From Verrucomicrobiota bacterium (GTDB taxonomy: Bacteria > Verrucomicrobiota > Verrucomicrobiia > Limisphaerales > UBA9464), in assembly GCA_025354845.1 (NCBI GenBank), contig JANXMD010000164.1:1-9859 (forward strand): 9,859 bases of DNA, read 5' to 3'. The notes beneath the pieces were generated by a model. The model saw only the letters and a program-made list of their open reading frames with translations, searched no databases and had not been told where the DNA came from. Position numbers and translations under genes: made by a program. Below, in pieces: positions 7,180 to 9,859 of this stretch. Numbering within the stretch: the first letter of the stretch is position 1; each line of letters begins with the position of its first letter.

Positions 7180-9859
7180 ATGCGCTTTCTCTCACCAATG
7201 CTGGCGGTTCTGCTCCTTGGATTGACGGGACTCGCAGTGCTCGGGGCGCCGCTGAACTACGATCGGGATGTGGCGCCGATTTTTCGGGCGTACTGCGCGG
7301 GCTGTCACAATGACGCGGATCAGGAGGGATCGTTCTCGCTCGAGACGTTTGCTCACCTGAGAGCCGGTGGGGACAAGGGGGATCCTATCCGTCCCCGGAG
7401 TCCGGAGGAATCGCTTCTTATCCGATCGATCGAGGGCCATGCAAAGCCTGCGATGCCGCCGCGTGACGAGCCCCAGGTGCCCGAGGCCGAACGCCAGCGA
7501 TTGCGACGCTGGATCGCAGAAGGGGCAACCGGTCCCGAAAACGATGTGTCGATCCTTTCCCGTCTGGTGGTGCCGGTTATCGACGTGCCCGCAGCAGCCT
7601 CCGTACGGCGCCCGGTGACGGCTCTCGAGTTTTCCCCGAATGGCGAGTGGCTCGCGGTGGCGTCGTCAGGCCGCGTGGAACTCAGGACGACCCCGTCCCG
7701 ATCGGCGCGGCGCGTTCTTGAAGGGATTCCGGGCAAGGTGAATGCGGTTCATTTCAGTCCCGACGGACGCACGCTGACGCTGGCGGCGGGCGTGCCCGGA
7801 TTGAACGGCGTGGTTCAACAGTGGGAGGTCCTCACGGGACGCAAGCAACGGGAGTTCACCGGCCACCGCGATACCGTGCAGGATGCCGTGGTCTCTCCCG
7901 ATGGCCTCTGGATGGTCTCGGGCGGATACGACCGGAGTCTCCGGTTTTGGGAGATGGATTCGGGTCGCTGCGTGCAGACTAACACGGTTCACAACGGCGC
8001 GGTGTTTCGGTTGGCCATTCATCCGGACGGCGCCGTGGTGGCGTCGGCGAGCGCGGATCAGACGGTGAAACTATGGCGGCTCGTCGACGGCGTGCGTCTC
8101 GACACCCTCAATCAGCCGCAAGGTGAACTGACCGGCGTGGTCTTCACACCCGATGGATCCCAGGTGTTGGCTGCCGGAGCCGATCGACGGATTCATCAGT
8201 GGAAAGTCGTCTCCACGCGCGAGCCGGCCGTGAATCCGCCGCTGGCCTCCCGGTTCGCTCACGAGGCCGCCATCACTGCGCTGGCGATCTCTCACGATGG
8301 GCTGCTGCTGGCGTCCGCGGCGGCCGATCGAACGCTCAAGCTGTGGCGCCTGCCGGAGCTGGAAGAGGTCCGTGCCTGGACCAACCAGCCAGACGTGGTG
8401 TCGGCCGTGGCCTTCGATCCTCGGGGTCCGCGTCTGGTGGTGGGTCGAATGGATGGGTTCGTCGAGTCGATCCGAATTCAGCCAGCCGGGGCGCCCCGGG
8501 CTGCTGCGGTCACGTCCGTGGAGCGCCCGCCGGCAGCGCGTTCAATTGGGGCTGGCCTCAGCCAACGGGAGGAAACGGAACCCAATGATCAGCCCGCTCA
8601 GGCGATGCGGATTTCCTGGCCCACCGAGATTCACGGCACCCTGGGGCACGCTGGCGATGTGGATCTCTTCCGATTCTCGGCGCGGGCCGGCGAGGCGGTC
8701 ACGCTGGCCATCGACGCGGCGCAAAAGGGTTCCAAGCTCGATTCGCGCCTTGAGGTCCTGACGCCAGAGGGCCACCCGGTGCCGCAAGTGCGGCTGCAGG
8801 CAGTGCGGGATTCCTGGTTCACCTTTCGCGGTAAAGACTCCGAAACAGCCGACGACTTTCGGCTCCAAAATTGGGCGGAAATGGAGCTGAACGAATACCT
8901 TTACGCGAACGGCGAGGTGGTGCAGCTCTGGCTGTATCCACGCGGGCCCGATTCTGGATTCAAAGTGTATCCGGGTGAGGGACGGCGTCAGCCCGTCTTC
9001 GGCACCACGGCGCTGAGTCACGCGCTCAACGAACCCTGTTATATCGTCCGCCCTCTGGCGTCCGGTGCACGCCTGGTGCCCAACGGGCTGCCGGTGTTTC
9101 AGCTTAACTACGAGAACGACGACGATCCGTCACGCCGCGCCGGCAGCGATTCAGTGCTGCGGTTTGTGGCGCCGGCGGCAGGCGATTACCTCGTTCGCGT
9201 GTCCGACGTCCGTGGGTTTGGGGGTGGAACCAACTTCTTTTACACGCTCGCGATCCGGGAGCCGCATCCTGGATTCTCGGTGAAGTTGGAGACCTCCGAT
9301 CTGTCGGTGAGCCCGGGGAGCGCGCGGGAATTGCGCTTTGTCGCCACACGCGACGAGGGGTTCTCGGGGCCGATCCGCATTGATCTGGAGCAGCTGCCTC
9401 CCGGATTCCGGGCCAGCACCCCGGTGGAGATTGAGGCCGGTCAGATTCGTGCCAGTGCCATTCTCTTCGCCGCGACGAACGCGGTCGCACCCGACTCCGA
9501 ATCCCTGCGCCGCATCCTACTTCGTGCCTCGGCGAGGATTGACGGGCGCGAGGTGACTCACCCGACGGGCCCACTCGGCTCGCTCAAACTCGGCAAAGCC
9601 CCCACGGTCACACTGGAGATCCTGGCGGGGCCGGATCGGAACGCGTTTGTCGTCGTACCGGGGCAACCCCTTGAGGTGCGACTACGTCCCGGACAGACGG
9701 TGCAGGCCCGGGTTCGCGCTGAGCGCCGGGACTTCAAGGACCGCATCGAGCTCGGCGGCGAGGACTGTGGACGCAACCTCCCGCATGGCGTGTATGTGGA
9801 CAACGTCGGTTTGAACGGGTTGCTGATTGTGGAAGGGCAGACCGAGCGCGAGTTTTTCA
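7180..9859 (+). CDS. Exported c-type cytochrome / WD40 / pre-peptidase C-terminal fusion protein, 3' partial
   Basis: The frame is open from ATG 7180 to the right edge without a stop: 893 codons are visible and the C-terminus is missing. In order: a Sec signal peptide (about 1-23); a PSCyt1-like cytochrome domain (about 26-116) with C39-A-G-C42-H43, SPEESLLIRSI and M92 in AMPPRDE as a candidate axial ligand; seven WD40-like blades (about 145-432), recognisable by repeats such as VFRLAIHPDGAVVASAS ending in VKLWRL, enough for a closed propeller; a pre-peptidase C-terminal (PPC) domain beginning EPND at 467-470 with GDVDLF at 492-497; and Ig-like beta domains including PGSARELRFVATRDEGFSG and a DNVGLNGLL segment close to the edge. 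The domains are those of secreted Planctomycetota/Verrucomicrobiota proteins. It is probably a haem-bearing, beta-rich scaffold or receptor; no catalytic motif beyond the haem site was seen. It is third in the rightward set, 7 nt after its neighbour. Confidence 0.93.
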   Translation, partial: MRFLSPMLAVLLLGLTGLAVLGAPLNYDRDVAPIFRAYCAGCHNDADQEGSFSLETFAHLRAGGDKGDPIRPRSPEESLLIRSIEGHAKPAMPPRDEPQVPEAERQRLRRWIAEGATGPENDVSILSRLVVPVIDVPAAASVRRPVTALEFSPNGEWLAVASSGRVELRTTPSRSARRVLEGIPGKVNAVHFSPDGRTLTLAAGVPGLNGVVQQWEVLTGRKQREFTGHRDTVQDAVVSPDGLWMVSGGYDRSLRFWEMDSGRCVQTNTVHNGAVFRLAIHPDGAVVASASADQTVKLWRLVDGVRLDTLNQPQGELTGVVFTPDGSQVLAAGADRRIHQWKVVSTREPAVNPPLASRFAHEAAITALAISHDGLLLASAAADRTLKLWRLPELEEVRAWTNQPDVVSAVAFDPRGPRLVVGRMDGFVESIRIQPAGAPRAAAVTSVERPPAARSIGAGLSQREETEPNDQPAQAMRISWPTEIHGTLGHAGDVDLFRFSARAGEAVTLAIDAAQKGSKLDSRLEVLTPEGHPVPQVRLQAVRDSWFTFRGKDSETADDFRLQNWAEMELNEYLYANGEVVQLWLYPRGPDSGFKVYPGEGRRQPVFGTTALSHALNEPCYIVRPLASGARLVPNGLPVFQLNYENDDDPSRRAGSDSVLRFVAPAAGDYLVRVSDVRGFGGGTNFFYTLAIREPHPGFSVKLETSDLSVSPGSARELRFVATRDEGFSGPIRIDLEQLPPGFRASTPVEIEAGQIRASAILFAATNAVAPDSESLRRILLRASARIDGREVTHPTGPLGSLKLGKAPTVTLEILAGPDRNAFVVVPGQPLEVRLRPGQTVQARVRAERRDFKDRIELGGEDCGRNLPHGVYVDNVGLNGLLIVEGQTEREFF

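Noticed and set aside
4947..7181. Minus-strand open frames of 160-250 codons opposite the DUF1549/DUF1553 gene
   Set aside because: No domain or signal was recognised; they are reverse-frame shadows of a full-length conserved protein.

Overview
The window looks like a piece of a high-GC Verrucomicrobiota chromosome; a Planctomycetota relative is the main alternative. This rests on gene content: a PEP-CTERM-anchored protein, a DUF1501 Tat-exported protein, a DUF1549/DUF1553 cytochrome-like protein, and a c-type cytochrome/WD40/pre-peptidase C-terminal fusion. These families are greatly expanded in those two phyla. No RNA gene, insertion sequence, CRISPR array or clear intrinsic terminator was seen.

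Layout. (1) Positions 2-433 (+) hold the C-terminal end of a PEP-CTERM surface protein whose start lies before the window. (2) Positions 525-3402 (-) hold a three-gene leftward set, read from the right: a CysC-like (APS kinase-family) P-loop kinase, a membrane PAS histidine kinase of the HisKA_3/NarL type, and a NarL/FixJ response regulator. The gaps between them are 41 nt each. (3) A short divergent intergenic region lies at about 3403-3540. (4) Positions 3541-9859 (+) hold a rightward set of three exported proteins: a DUF1501 protein, a DUF1549/DUF1553 protein with two haem-type motifs (4-nt ATGA overlap with the gene before), and, 7 nt further on, a very large protein that leaves the window still open (893 codons seen). 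The last one carries a signal peptide, a CXXCH cytochrome domain, seven WD40-like blades, a pre-peptidase C-terminal domain and Ig-like domains.

How they may work together. The rightward genes are packed tightly enough to be one translationally coupled unit. They would deliver one Tat substrate and two Sec-exported, haem-binding proteins beyond the inner membrane. The function of such cassettes is not known from the sequence; electron transfer or oxidative breakdown of a polymer at the cell surface is a guess. The leftward genes are a signalling pair with an atypical kinase. They share the divergent region with the cytochrome cassette, so the response regulator might control one or both units, but no operator was identified. 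Two proteins depart from their family consensus at key sites. The histidine kinase lacks the DxGxG box of its ATPase domain. The CysC-like kinase has lost the second Asp of DGD, the FISP motif and the FTGID substrate loop.
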